Origin: Planctomycetota bacterium
GTDB taxonomy: Bacteria; Planctomycetota; UBA8742; UBA2392
Direction: 5' to 3'
Length of the DNA: 64,000 bases
NCBI GenBank assembly: GCA_019636195.1
Contig: JAHBYA010000015.1
Location: forward strand, 1-64,000
In this document: positions 16,780 to 24,363 of the stretch, in pieces
How positions within the stretch are numbered: position 1 is the stretch's first letter
Layout: every line of letters starts with the position of its first letter
Translations under genes and position numbers: made by a program
Notes under the pieces: model-generated
What the model was told of the DNA's origin: nothing
The model's input: the letters and a program-made list of their open reading frames with translations, nothing else
Database searches by the model: none

Positions 16780-17254
16780 ACGGAGCAACAGAGTCCCTCA
16801 GTGTCGGCAAATCACCTGCTCGTTTGCCTTGGGCACTATTGTCTTTGCACAGGTTCCTTCACAGGCCGCTCAGTGCGAGAGCGTGGTGGTCAGGCAACGC
16901 GATACGACCAAGTGCTTAGAACATCCGATGGGGCGCTGTTTCCGGCCTGAAGGGCCGGCTCTGTCAGCCCAAGGCGAAGCCTTGGGTTCACGGCCGCAAG
17001 CTTCACGTCGGCCCTGAAAGGGCCGTTCACCCGGCCCCGTTGAACCGGCCTTTCAGGCCGGGGCATTCTTGCGCATGCGAATCCCAGGCCTTCGGCCTGG
17101 GCTGCAAGAGGCGACCCTTTGGGCCGGGGCGGCCTGATTCATCAAACGGCTTCTGCTTGTCCGCATCGCATTGGGTGGTCAGGCCGATCCTTGTTGAGCA
17201 GCGCCAGGGCTGCGGTGCTTGGAAACGCTTCGGTGCGGTTCTCTGTTTCTCCGT
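16780..17254. repeat. MITE-like element bounded by 14-bp inverted repeats
   Basis: The left end 16780-16793 (ACGGAGCAACAGAG) and right end 17241-17254 (CTCTGTTTCTCCGT) are inverted repeats with one mismatch. The 475-bp interior has no credible gene and holds a cluster of short palindromes. It fills most of the 586-bp gap between the PSP1 gene and metG. The ends resemble those of the element at the window start. No transposase is encoded, so if mobile it is non-autonomous. Confidence 0.5.
16942..17101. repeat. Cluster of short GC-rich palindromes (REP-like)
   Basis: Four clear hairpins lie within 160 bases: 16942-16947 with 16953-16958 (CCGGCC/GGCCGG), 16968-16975 with 16979-16986 (CCCAAGGC/GCCTTGGG), 17045-17050 with 17056-17061 (CCGGCC/GGCCGG) and 17083-17090 with 17094-17101 (CCCAGGCC/GGCCTGGG). 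A further GGCCCTGAAAGGGCC palindrome sits near 17013. Spacing and base content resemble dispersed REP-type repeats rather than a terminator; no T tracts follow. Confidence 0.6.
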
Positions 17255-17340
17255 TCCTCCGTTTGAAGGCACCGCAGCCTTGAACCCGATACGCGTTTAC
17301 TCCCTTGAAACGGACGGGGATTGGGTCAATAAGGTGCTGC

Positions 17341-18954
17341 ATGGCGGACCTGAGCAAACCGATCTACATCACGACGCCGCTGTACTATGTGAACGACGAG
17401 CTTCACATCGGCCACGCGACGACCACGCTGTACGCCGACACCATTGCGCGCTTCTGGCGCGCGTGCGGGCGGCCGGTGCTTTTCCTGACCGGCAGCGACG
17501 AGCACGGCCAGAAAATTCACAAGGCCGCCACAGCCGCGGGCACCACGCCGCGCGGCTTTGCCGACCGCATCGTGAGCAAGTTCTTTGAACTGTGGGAATC
17601 GCTGGACGTGCAGTTTGACATCTTCATCCGCACGACCGACCCGTTTCACGAAGCGGCTGTGCAAAAGGTTTTTGAGCGCCTGCGCGACAACGACAAGCTG
17701 TACAAGTCGGCCTACAAGGCGCTGTACTGCGTTGAGTGCGAAACCAACTACACCGACAAAGACCTGCTTGAGGGCAAGTGCCCGATCCACAAGACCACGC
17801 CGCAGGTGATTGAAGAAGAAAACTACTTTCTGAAGCTGAGTGAATTCACCGACACCCTGAAACAGCGCATTGAAGCCCATCCTGACTGCATCGTGCCCGA
17901 GCCGCGCCGCAACGAAATCCTGGGCAAGCTGCGCGAAGGCCTGAACGACACCAGCGTCACCCGCGTGCAGTTTGACTGGGGCGTGCCGCTGCCGTGGGAA
18001 AAGCAGCACGTGATCTGGGTCTGGACCGACGCGCTGGTCAACTACATCAGCGCGCTGGGCTGGCCTGACGCGAACACGTTGCCCACAGACGCCTTTGATG
18101 GCCGCTCGCGCGGGGCGCACCACACGCCCAAGGGCGTGAAGCCTTTCGAGTACTGGTGGCCTGAAAGTGTGCACCTTGTGGGCAAAGACATCCTTTGGCA
18201 CCACAGCGTAATCTGGTGGAGCGAGCTGATCGGCGCGGGCATTGCCCCGCCCAAACAGGTGTTTGCCCACGGCTGGTGGACCGTCGAGGGCGACAAGATG
18301 TCCAAGACGCTGGGCAACGTGATCCGCCCCGGCGATATCGCGGGCAAGTACAGCCGCGATGCGCTGCGCTACCACGTGCTGCGCGAAGGCCCCCAGCGCG
18401 GCGACAGCGACTGGCGGCAGGCCGCGTTTGTCACGCGCTACAACGCCGACCTTGCCAACGGGCTTGGCAACCTGATGAATCGCAGCCTGAACATGCTGCA
18501 CAAGTACAAGGGCGGCGTGGCGCCGCCCGAGACGGCGTTTGCCGACACCCGGTTTGAAGGCCTGCGCCAAAGCCTGATCGCGCGGGTGAACGGCCTGTGT
18601 GACACGCTGATCCAGCGCGTGGCAGGCTTTGACCTGGACGGCGCGCTGGAGGCGGTGTTTGACCTGGTGCGTGAAGCCAACCAGTTCGTGAACGAGACGG
18701 CGCCATTCAAGCTGGCCAAAGACCCCGCGCGCGGGCAGGACCTTGACGCATCACTGCATACTTTGCTTGAAGTCGGGCACGCTTTGGCGTATGGGGTAAA
18801 GGCCTTTCTGCCGGATGCCTCAGGGCGGATCGCGGCGCAGTTGGGCATTGACACGTCAACGTCGCTGCCGCAGGCTCTGAAGTGGGGCCGGGTCAAGGCA
18901 GGGCAGCAGGCCAACCAGCCGGAGCCGTTGTTTGCCCGGATAGAGGCTGAATGA
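17341..18954 (+). CDS. metG: Methionyl-tRNA synthetase
   Basis: A 537-aa class I aminoacyl-tRNA synthetase that charges tRNA-Met. ATG 17341 (MADLSKPIYI) is chosen because the catalytic domain begins at once and AAGGTG lies upstream; the frame extends to 17305 without support. Visible motifs: HIGHATTTLYADT near residue 22, GSDEHGQKI, a zinc-knuckle-like segment (YCVECETNY...GKCPIH) near 128-150, and the KMSKT variant of KMSKS near residue 319. The anticodon-binding helical domain fills the rest. The protein stops at about the size of the short MetG form and has no C-terminal EMAP-like tRNA-binding extension. Its stop overlaps the next start as ATGA, so the two genes are translationally coupled. 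Confidence 0.97.
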   Translation: MADLSKPIYITTPLYYVNDELHIGHATTTLYADTIARFWRACGRPVLFLTGSDEHGQKIHKAATAAGTTPRGFADRIVSKFFELWESLDVQFDIFIRTTDPFHEAAVQKVFERLRDNDKLYKSAYKALYCVECETNYTDKDLLEGKCPIHKTTPQVIEEENYFLKLSEFTDTLKQRIEAHPDCIVPEPRRNEILGKLREGLNDTSVTRVQFDWGVPLPWEKQHVIWVWTDALVNYISALGWPDANTLPTDAFDGRSRGAHHTPKGVKPFEYWWPESVHLVGKDILWHHSVIWWSELIGAGIAPPKQVFAHGWWTVEGDKMSKTLGNVIRPGDIAGKYSRDALRYHVLREGPQRGDSDWRQAAFVTRYNADLANGLGNLMNRSLNMLHKYKGGVAPPETAFADTRFEGLRQSLIARVNGLCDTLIQRVAGFDLDGALEAVFDLVREANQFVNETAPFKLAKDPARGQDLDASLHTLLEVGHALAYGVKAFLPDASGRIAAQLGIDTSTSLPQALKWGRVKAGQQANQPEPLFARIEAE

Positions 18955-19358
18955 TGGAAGAGCAAGCCCAGCGCGAAGAGCTGCTTCAAGACGCGGTCGC
19001 CGCCGTGGACGTGGTGGGCGTGATCCTGGGTTGCTGCCGTCGCGACCCGCGCTACCTGTTTGGCGCCTACGAGTGGCTGCTGGCCGAAGGCCTTGAGTAC
19101 ACAACCCGCGAATACCTGAAACTGACCGACGCCACGCGCCGGCACATGAGCGGCCGCGAAATCGCGCTTGGGTTGCGCCAGCTTGCGCAGCAGCAGTTCG
19201 GGGCGCTGGCCCGCGACGTGTGGGCGCACTGGGGCATCCGCCGCTCGCGCGACTGGGGCGAGGTCGTGTACAACCTGATCAACGCCGGCCTGCTGCACAA
19301 GACCGACCACGACCGCATTGAAGACTTCGACGACATCTACCCCGTCGAAAGCCTGTAG
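18951..19358 (+). CDS. Minf_1886-family conserved hypothetical protein
   Basis: A 135-aa protein of a small conserved family found mostly in Planctomycetota and Verrucomicrobiota, function unknown. Family-typical phrases are visible: RDPRYLFGAYEWLLAEGLEY near the middle, then SGREIALGLRQLAQQQFG, DVWAHWGIRRSRDWGEVVYNLINAGLLHKT and an acidic end (DRIEDFDDIYP). The protein is predicted soluble and helical. It starts at ATG 18951 or the adjacent ATG 18954 within the metG stop (ATGA overlap), implying co-expression with methionyl-tRNA synthetase. Its last 22 bases overlap the end of the convergent APH-AAA gene. I recognise the family from memory; no function should be assumed. Confidence 0.8.
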   Translation: MMEEQAQREELLQDAVAAVDVVGVILGCCRRDPRYLFGAYEWLLAEGLEYTTREYLKLTDATRRHMSGREIALGLRQLAQQQFGALARDVWAHWGIRRSRDWGEVVYNLINAGLLHKTDHDRIEDFDDIYPVESL

Positions 19359-20884
19359 TCCGGCATCAGCGCCTGATGCAGCAGCGGCAGCACTTCGCCC
19401 GTCGGTCGCGTGGTGTCAAAGCGCAGCACGGTCATGCCTTCCTCGTCGCCGACCGGCTCGAAACGCTTGCGCGCCTCTGCCAGCAGCTCCTCGGTCGCGT
19501 CGCTTACCCTTGACGGGTCAAGGACACGTTTGCGCATGCGCATCCGCACCACGTCATCCGGCGCGTCGCACAGCACAAACGTGACTCTGCCGCCGGCCTG
19601 CCGCGCGGCCTGCACCACGGCTGCCCGGAACGACCGCGCGGGGAACTGCCCGTCCAGCACCACCCCCGCGCCGGCCTCGCGTGCCGCGGCGTACAATTGC
19701 CCGTACACGCGGGCGCTGACGTCGTCGGTGTAGGCTTGAGCGGGCAGACGCTGCTCGGGCGCGACGCCCATCAGCCTCTTGCGCACCACGTCGCTGTTCA
19801 CGACCGGCCACCCGAAGTGCGCGCCGATCGCGGCCGCCACCGTGCTCTTGCCGCAGCCCATGATGCCCGCTACCACCACGACGTGCGGCTCGCGGGCATG
19901 AAAGTCCGCCAGCGCAAACGCCTGCCGCGCCGCGGCGACCGCGGCTTGGCGCTGCTGCTCGCCGATCTCGGGGTCGTCGAGCTGCAGCGCGGTCACCTTG
20001 CCGATCACACATGCCAGGTGCGCCTGGTAGTAGCGGCGCAGCGCCTCCGGGTACTCGTCGCGCGCGGCCTTGCGGTAGGCCGCGAACACCCTTGCCGCAT
20101 CACTCAAGTGCCCCAGTTGCTCCAGCCCCGTGGCGAGAAACGCCGCCTCGGCCAGCGTGTCCAGCCGTCGAAACTGCGGGTTGAACTCGATGCAGTCGGT
20201 CACGACCGGCTTGCCGTCGATGAAGGCTATGTTGCCGGGCTTGAGGTCGCCGTGGCCGTCGCGGATGCGGTCCTGGGCGACGCGAGCCTCGAAAACGTCT
20301 GCATGCGCTTCAAACCAGCCCCGCAACAGCGCATCCAGCCTGTGCCAGCGCTCGCGCGAAAGGCAGTGCGGCACAAATCGCTCGCACTCGGCAATGTTGG
20401 CGACTGTGTTGTGGCGCAGGTTTTCGGGCATGCCGGCTGCGCGGGTCGCTTCGTCGGCGGGGTGGGCGGCCCATGTGGCGGTCAGCAGCTGCATCAGCGC
20501 TGCAAGGTCGTCGTCGCTGAGGCCGCGCTGAATGTGGCGCGGCAGCCATGCGTCGTCAGGGATGCGCCGCATGACGACGGCGTAGTCGGCCGGCGTGCTT
20601 TCCGGCAGCGTCTTGAGCAGCGGCCCGAAGACAAGGCTGCCGTCGCGTTCAAGAACTTCGCACACGCCAAGGTAGATGTCGGGCGAAAAGCGGTGGTTCA
20701 GGTCGTACTCGGCCTGCACAAAGCGGCGGCGCAACGCCAGTGTCGAGTAGTCCAGAAACGGGTACTTGACCGGCTTCTTCAGCTTGTACGCGACGTCGCC
20801 GACCAGCAGCACCGTGTTGGCGTGGGTCCGGATCACACGCTCGGGCGTGACCGCGAATGCAAGGCCGCTATGGTGAATCGACAT
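19337..20884 (-). CDS. APH-like kinase fused to AAA_33-type P-loop kinase
   Basis: A 515-aa cytosolic protein starting at ATG 20884. The N-terminal half (about 1-330) is aminoglycoside-phosphotransferase-like (COG2187 type): THANTVLLVGDVAYKLKKPV near the start, and the catalytic segment DGHGDLKPGNIAF near residue 230 with metal-binding DCIEFN 20 residues later. The C-terminal half (about 345-510) is a P-loop kinase of the Zeta-toxin/AAA_33 type with Walker A AGIMGCGKST and an arginine-rich lid (RMRMRKRV). This fusion is widespread in bacteria and usually annotated as bifunctional aminoglycoside phosphotransferase/ATP-binding protein, but its real substrate is unknown and drug resistance should not be inferred. 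It follows the secretin terminator, so it probably has its own promoter near 20890-20910. Confidence 0.88.
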   Translation of the reverse strand: MSIHHSGLAFAVTPERVIRTHANTVLLVGDVAYKLKKPVKYPFLDYSTLALRRRFVQAEYDLNHRFSPDIYLGVCEVLERDGSLVFGPLLKTLPESTPADYAVVMRRIPDDAWLPRHIQRGLSDDDLAALMQLLTATWAAHPADEATRAAGMPENLRHNTVANIAECERFVPHCLSRERWHRLDALLRGWFEAHADVFEARVAQDRIRDGHGDLKPGNIAFIDGKPVVTDCIEFNPQFRRLDTLAEAAFLATGLEQLGHLSDAARVFAAYRKAARDEYPEALRRYYQAHLACVIGKVTALQLDDPEIGEQQRQAAVAAARQAFALADFHAREPHVVVVAGIMGCGKSTVAAAIGAHFGWPVVNSDVVRKRLMGVAPEQRLPAQAYTDDVSARVYGQLYAAAREAGAGVVLDGQFPARSFRAAVVQAARQAGGRVTFVLCDAPDDVVRMRMRKRVLDPSRVSDATEELLAEARKRFEPVGDEEGMTVLRFDTTRPTGEVLPLLHQALMPDYRLSTG

Positions 20885-20910
20885 GGCGCAAGTGTACGCC
20901 GCAGCCAACG

Positions 20911-20941
20911 AAAAAGCCCGGCACGTGGTGCCGGGCTTTTT
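20911..20941. terminator. Bidirectional rho-independent terminator after the secretin gene
   Basis: A perfect 14-bp stem, 20911-20924 with 20928-20941, three-base loop. The arm begins with five A and ends with five T, so it can work in either direction. It lies 13 bases past the secretin stop, and its A/T ends fit termination of that minus-strand message. Confidence 0.95.
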
Positions 20942-20954
20942 GACAACTTGCCGA

Positions 20955-23699
20955 TTAACTCCAACCGGGCTTGCGCAGTTCTTCATCGTTGAGGTCGATC
21001 ACGCGGGCGTGAACGACGATGACGAGGTTGAACTGCTCTTTGCTGCGGCCCTGGCGCTTGAACAGCACGCCCAGCAGCGGGATGTCCGACAGGATCGGCA
21101 CGCCGCTTTCGACCCACTTGTCGCGCACGGTCTTGAGGCCGGCGATGACGACCGCGCCGCCGTCCGGCACGCGCACCGTGGTCTGCACGGTCTGCAAGCG
21201 GATTTCAGGCAGCTGCAGGGTGACGGTGCTGGTCGGGCCCAGCGTCGTGGTGAAGGTCGGGATCGGCAGCAGCAGCTCGGCGACCGTCGGCTGTACTTCG
21301 ATGGTGACGAAGCGGCGGTCGTTGCTGATGGTGGGCTTCACGTCCAGGACCATGCCGTCCAGGATGGTATCGACCACGGGGTTGGCGATGGCGGCGCTGG
21401 TGGCCGCATTGAGTTCAAAGTCGCGGATGTAGGGCACCTGGTTGACGACAGTGATGTTGGCGCGCTGGGTGTTGAAGGCGGTCAGGCGCGGCGCGGTGAG
21501 CACGCGTGCCTTCTTGCGCTTCTGGACGGCGTGTATGACGGCGTTGATCTGCGTCAGGTCAACGAAGTACGCGAACTGCATGGCAAAGCCGCCGTTGTTG
21601 GTCAGGATGTTGCCGAGCGCGTTGTCATAGATGTGCTCAAAGCGGCCGCGGATGTCCTGGTTGAAGTTGACGGGCGGGTTGTTCGGGTCCTGGTTGTTGA
21701 AGAAGATACCGCCCGACGGATTGGTCGGGGCGATACCGCCGGAGCCGTTATCGAACTGGCCGCCGGCGAAGTCTTCCGCGCCGGTGGTGATGTCTTCAAG
21801 CAGGATGTTGGCCTGGTTGGGCACGTTGGCCGGGCCGCCAAGGCCGCGGAAGTCAATGCCGAAGTCCTGCAGGAAGTCGTCTTCCACACTGATGAAGCGC
21901 ACTTCCACGTTGACCATGAGGCCGGCAATCTTGCGCAGCTCGTCAAGGAAGTCGCGCAGCTCGGCCTGCACTTGCGGCGTGTGCGTGGCTACAAGCTGGC
22001 CGCCAAAGAATTTAAGGGCGTTGGGCTCAGACCAGGTGTCGGGCGCGACCGACTCGGTGATGAGCTCTTCGATTCGGTCGATGTCCAGCGTGCGTTCCGA
22101 CTCGTCCGGGTACACGATCACGGGGCCGCCGCCCGAGTCGTCGGCGGGCAGCAGGCGCAGGCGCGGGCCCGCGAACTCCTGAATGTTGAAGGTAAGGTCG
22201 CGCACGTCGTGTACGCGGGTCACGACGCTGCTGGCGTCAGCTTCAGCGCCCTGCTCAACCACGAACAGGATGCCGTAACGGAACTGCGTGGTCAGGCCCA
22301 GGTCGTTCAGGATGATACCCAGCGCCGAGCCCACGGGAATGTCTTCCAGGCTGATGCTTACTTCTTCACTGCCGCTGTTGGCCGCCACTTCCTTGGAAAG
22401 CTGGATGTTGACGTTGGCGCGGCGGCGGATGTCGGAAATCACTTCCGTCAGCGGCGTGGCATCCGGGTTCAGCGGGATGATCTTGGTGCTGAGGATGTTC
22501 TGGATGCGCTGGATTTCGGGGTCGGTCTGGATGGCGTCGGCGGCGCGGGCGCGGCGCGACTTGATGCGCTCGGCCAGCAGGCCGGTCGGGTACTTCAGGG
22601 TCTCAACTTCCGGCACAATCGCTTCGCGCAGCACGCGCAGCGTGTTCTGGTAGCTGGCGATGCGGGCCTCAAAGGTCTCGCGGTTCATCGCGATCAGCTT
22701 GCGATCTTCGATTTCGCGCTTGAGCTCTTCGGCTTTGCGGAACTGCGGGTCAAGGTACAGGATGCGGTCAACGATTTCACCCGCGGTCTTGAAGCGCCGC
22801 AGCTCAACGTTGTACACGGCCTGGCGCCACAGCTCGACAATCTCTTCCTTGCGGCGTTCTTCTTCGGCCTGCTTGCGCAGGTCGTTCATGCGCAGTTCGC
22901 GCTTCAGCGCCTCTTCTTCCAGCACCTTGCGCTGGCGCGCGATCTCGGTGCGGGCGTTCTGGAGGCCCGACTCAGCCAGCGCCTGGTAGTTGCGCGACAG
23001 CTCGGCCCCGTAGGGCGCGAACTTGATGATGCGCAGCAGGCGCTCCCATGAATCAATCGCCTCGCCCCACTTGCCCGCGGCCTCGTAGGCCTTGGCTTCG
23101 CGGTAGGTGCGGTCGGCTTCAATTTCGTACTCCTGCTGGGCGGCGGCGGGCAGCTTGCTGCTGCGCGGTACAATGTCTTCGCCCTTGCTGAGCAGGCTGC
23201 GCACTTCGTCAAGCAGCGCCTTCACGTCGCCGGTGTTGCCCTCAGGCTTGAGGTCCAGCGCGCGCAGCAGGTAGTCCTCGGCGCCTTCCAGGTCACCGGC
23301 CTGCTTGGCGACCAGCGCGCGCTCGCGCAGCCACCGGAACTCAACGTCGCGGCGGCGATCGTTATCGAACGCCTGGCGGCCGTCCTTGTCGTCCTTGCCG
23401 ACGCCCTGGCCCTTGGCGGCCTCTTCGGTTTTGCGCTCGGCGCCGGCGATCCCGGCACTGCCTGAGCGTTCACCGCCGGGGTTGTCGCGCATGTTGCCGG
23501 GCGCGCCTTCACCGCTTGCGGGATACGGGTCATTGTCAGACGCAACCGGGCCGGCGGGCTTGGCGCCGCTGTCCTCGGAGACGAAGCTGTTCGAGCTTCT
23601 TGCGTTGCCCTGGAAGGGCATCACGCTGCAAGCCGTGCCCAGAAGGGCAACAAGCAGCAGCACCGGCACAAAGCGCAGGTCGGTCACTGTGGCTCTCAT
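20955..23699 (-). CDS. Secretin (type II secretion / type IV pilus outer-membrane channel family)
   Basis: A 914-aa lipoprotein-like secretin. The N terminus has a hydrophobic segment ending in LLGTAC, so Cys 24 is the likely lipidation site. A polar, low-complexity region follows. Residues about 120-330 are helical with TPR-like and coiled-coil character (many KR/EE-rich helices). An N-domain occurs near 400-470 (VSISLEDIPVGSALGIILNDLG). The C-terminal secretin core contains VPYIRDFEL and the signature VVIAGLKTVRDKWVESGVPILSDIPLLGVLFK near residue 860. It would form the outer-membrane ring for pilus or protein export. The long helical front end recalls secretins of PVC bacteria (Amuc_1098-like). 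No gsp or pil genes are adjacent, but a stand-alone STN-like protein lies upstream. Confidence 0.9.
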   Translation of the reverse strand: MRATVTDLRFVPVLLLVALLGTACSVMPFQGNARSSNSFVSEDSGAKPAGPVASDNDPYPASGEGAPGNMRDNPGGERSGSAGIAGAERKTEEAAKGQGVGKDDKDGRQAFDNDRRRDVEFRWLRERALVAKQAGDLEGAEDYLLRALDLKPEGNTGDVKALLDEVRSLLSKGEDIVPRSSKLPAAAQQEYEIEADRTYREAKAYEAAGKWGEAIDSWERLLRIIKFAPYGAELSRNYQALAESGLQNARTEIARQRKVLEEEALKRELRMNDLRKQAEEERRKEEIVELWRQAVYNVELRRFKTAGEIVDRILYLDPQFRKAEELKREIEDRKLIAMNRETFEARIASYQNTLRVLREAIVPEVETLKYPTGLLAERIKSRRARAADAIQTDPEIQRIQNILSTKIIPLNPDATPLTEVISDIRRRANVNIQLSKEVAANSGSEEVSISLEDIPVGSALGIILNDLGLTTQFRYGILFVVEQGAEADASSVVTRVHDVRDLTFNIQEFAGPRLRLLPADDSGGGPVIVYPDESERTLDIDRIEELITESVAPDTWSEPNALKFFGGQLVATHTPQVQAELRDFLDELRKIAGLMVNVEVRFISVEDDFLQDFGIDFRGLGGPANVPNQANILLEDITTGAEDFAGGQFDNGSGGIAPTNPSGGIFFNNQDPNNPPVNFNQDIRGRFEHIYDNALGNILTNNGGFAMQFAYFVDLTQINAVIHAVQKRKKARVLTAPRLTAFNTQRANITVVNQVPYIRDFELNAATSAAIANPVVDTILDGMVLDVKPTISNDRRFVTIEVQPTVAELLLPIPTFTTTLGPTSTVTLQLPEIRLQTVQTTVRVPDGGAVVIAGLKTVRDKWVESGVPILSDIPLLGVLFKRQGRSKEQFNLVIVVHARVIDLNDEELRKPGWS

Positions 23700-23828
23700 G
23701 TAACGTAGTCCTCACCTTGGCAACGCACGCCGAAGGGCGGCGTAACGATGCACCAGGGGAACCAGGGGTCCACAAAACGGGGGGTAAAGAAAGGGTAGCG
23801 ACAGCGACAGTAACGTCAAGCGCGAAAA

Positions 23829-23850
23829 GGGGATGGCGTATGCCATCCCC
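23829..23850 (-). terminator. Rho-independent terminator after the STN-like gene
   Basis: Nine-bp perfect stem (23829-23837 with 23842-23850, GGGGATGGC/GCCATCCCC) with a four-base loop. On the minus strand it is followed by TTTT (23828-23825). It sits 15 bases past the stop of the 132-aa gene and separates it from the secretin gene. Confidence 0.8.
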
Positions 23851-23864
23851 CTGTCATGGCGGGG

Positions 23865-24263
23865 CTATTCAGCCGCCTTGAAAACCACTTTGCCGCCCTT
23901 TACTTCCCACTTCAGATCGGCCTCCATGCATATGATCTTGAGCACATCCGATGCCTTCGTGTCTTTCAAGCTCAGGCTGATCTCGGTGTCGCCCTCGATC
24001 TTCTCAGGCAGCGTAAACTCAAGCTTCCAGGCCTCGGCGCAGGCCTTGAGGATGTCCGACACGGTCATTTCCTCAAACTCCACGCTCACCTTCTCTGCCA
24101 GTTTCTTCTTTACCTCAGCGTCGGTCGGCTTTTTGGCCTTTTCATCCTTCTTGCCTTCCTCCTTGGCGGCTTCCTTCTTTGCGGGCTTTTCGGGTTTGGC
24201 CTGCTGGGCCATCAGCCCGCCCGCCAGAATCAGGGCCAGCATTGCAGTCATTGCGTAGTGCAT
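23865..24263 (-). CDS. Exported protein with a single STN/secretin-N-like domain
   Basis: A 132-aa protein. Start ATG 24263 is chosen because AAGGAG lies six bases upstream; Met codons at 24269 and further up are too close or unsupported. Residues 1-20 are a signal peptide (HYAMTAMLALILAGGLMAQQ), then a Lys/Glu/Ala-rich linker to about residue 50. The last 80 residues (VSVEFEEMTVSDILKACAEA... and EISLSLKDTKASDVLKIICM) follow the pattern of the short STN/secretin N0 fold: a repeated beta-alpha-beta in which a helix is followed by a strand ending KWEVKGGKVVF. Such domains normally form the periplasmic mouth of secretins or TonB receptors; here it stands alone. It is 100 bases downstream of the PDZ protein gene and upstream of the secretin, so a role in the same envelope machine is plausible but inferred. 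Confidence 0.7.
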   Translation of the reverse strand: MHYAMTAMLALILAGGLMAQQAKPEKPAKKEAAKEEGKKDEKAKKPTDAEVKKKLAEKVSVEFEEMTVSDILKACAEAWKLEFTLPEKIEGDTEISLSLKDTKASDVLKIICMEADLKWEVKGGKVVFKAAE

Positions 24264-24363
24264 TCTCATCTCCTTGGGACCGTACAGGAATGCGCAGAGT
24301 ATGAAGCAGAAAGCAAAGCCCGGCGCGTACAATGCGCCGAGCCGTTTGTAGCCATCGTGCCTT

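Noticed and set aside
16762..17340. Several short open frames in the PSP1-metG gap
   Set aside because: They overlap a palindrome-rich repeat in all frames, have no ribosome-binding sites and show the Arg/Gly/Pro bias of repeat DNA.
16755..17340. T-box or other riboswitch leader for metG
   Set aside because: No T-box sequence, specifier loop or terminator/antiterminator pair could be identified; the hairpins look like REP-type repeats.
20884..20986. N-terminal extension of the APH-AAA protein
   Set aside because: It would run through the strong terminator at 20911-20941; the family-like start is the Met at 20884.
20883..23051. 722-aa plus-strand frame opposite the secretin gene
   Set aside because: Exact antisense of the secretin. 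Long only because of GC-rich codon use; the composition (Val, Gly, Asp, Arg, His) is that of a shadow and no domain is visible.
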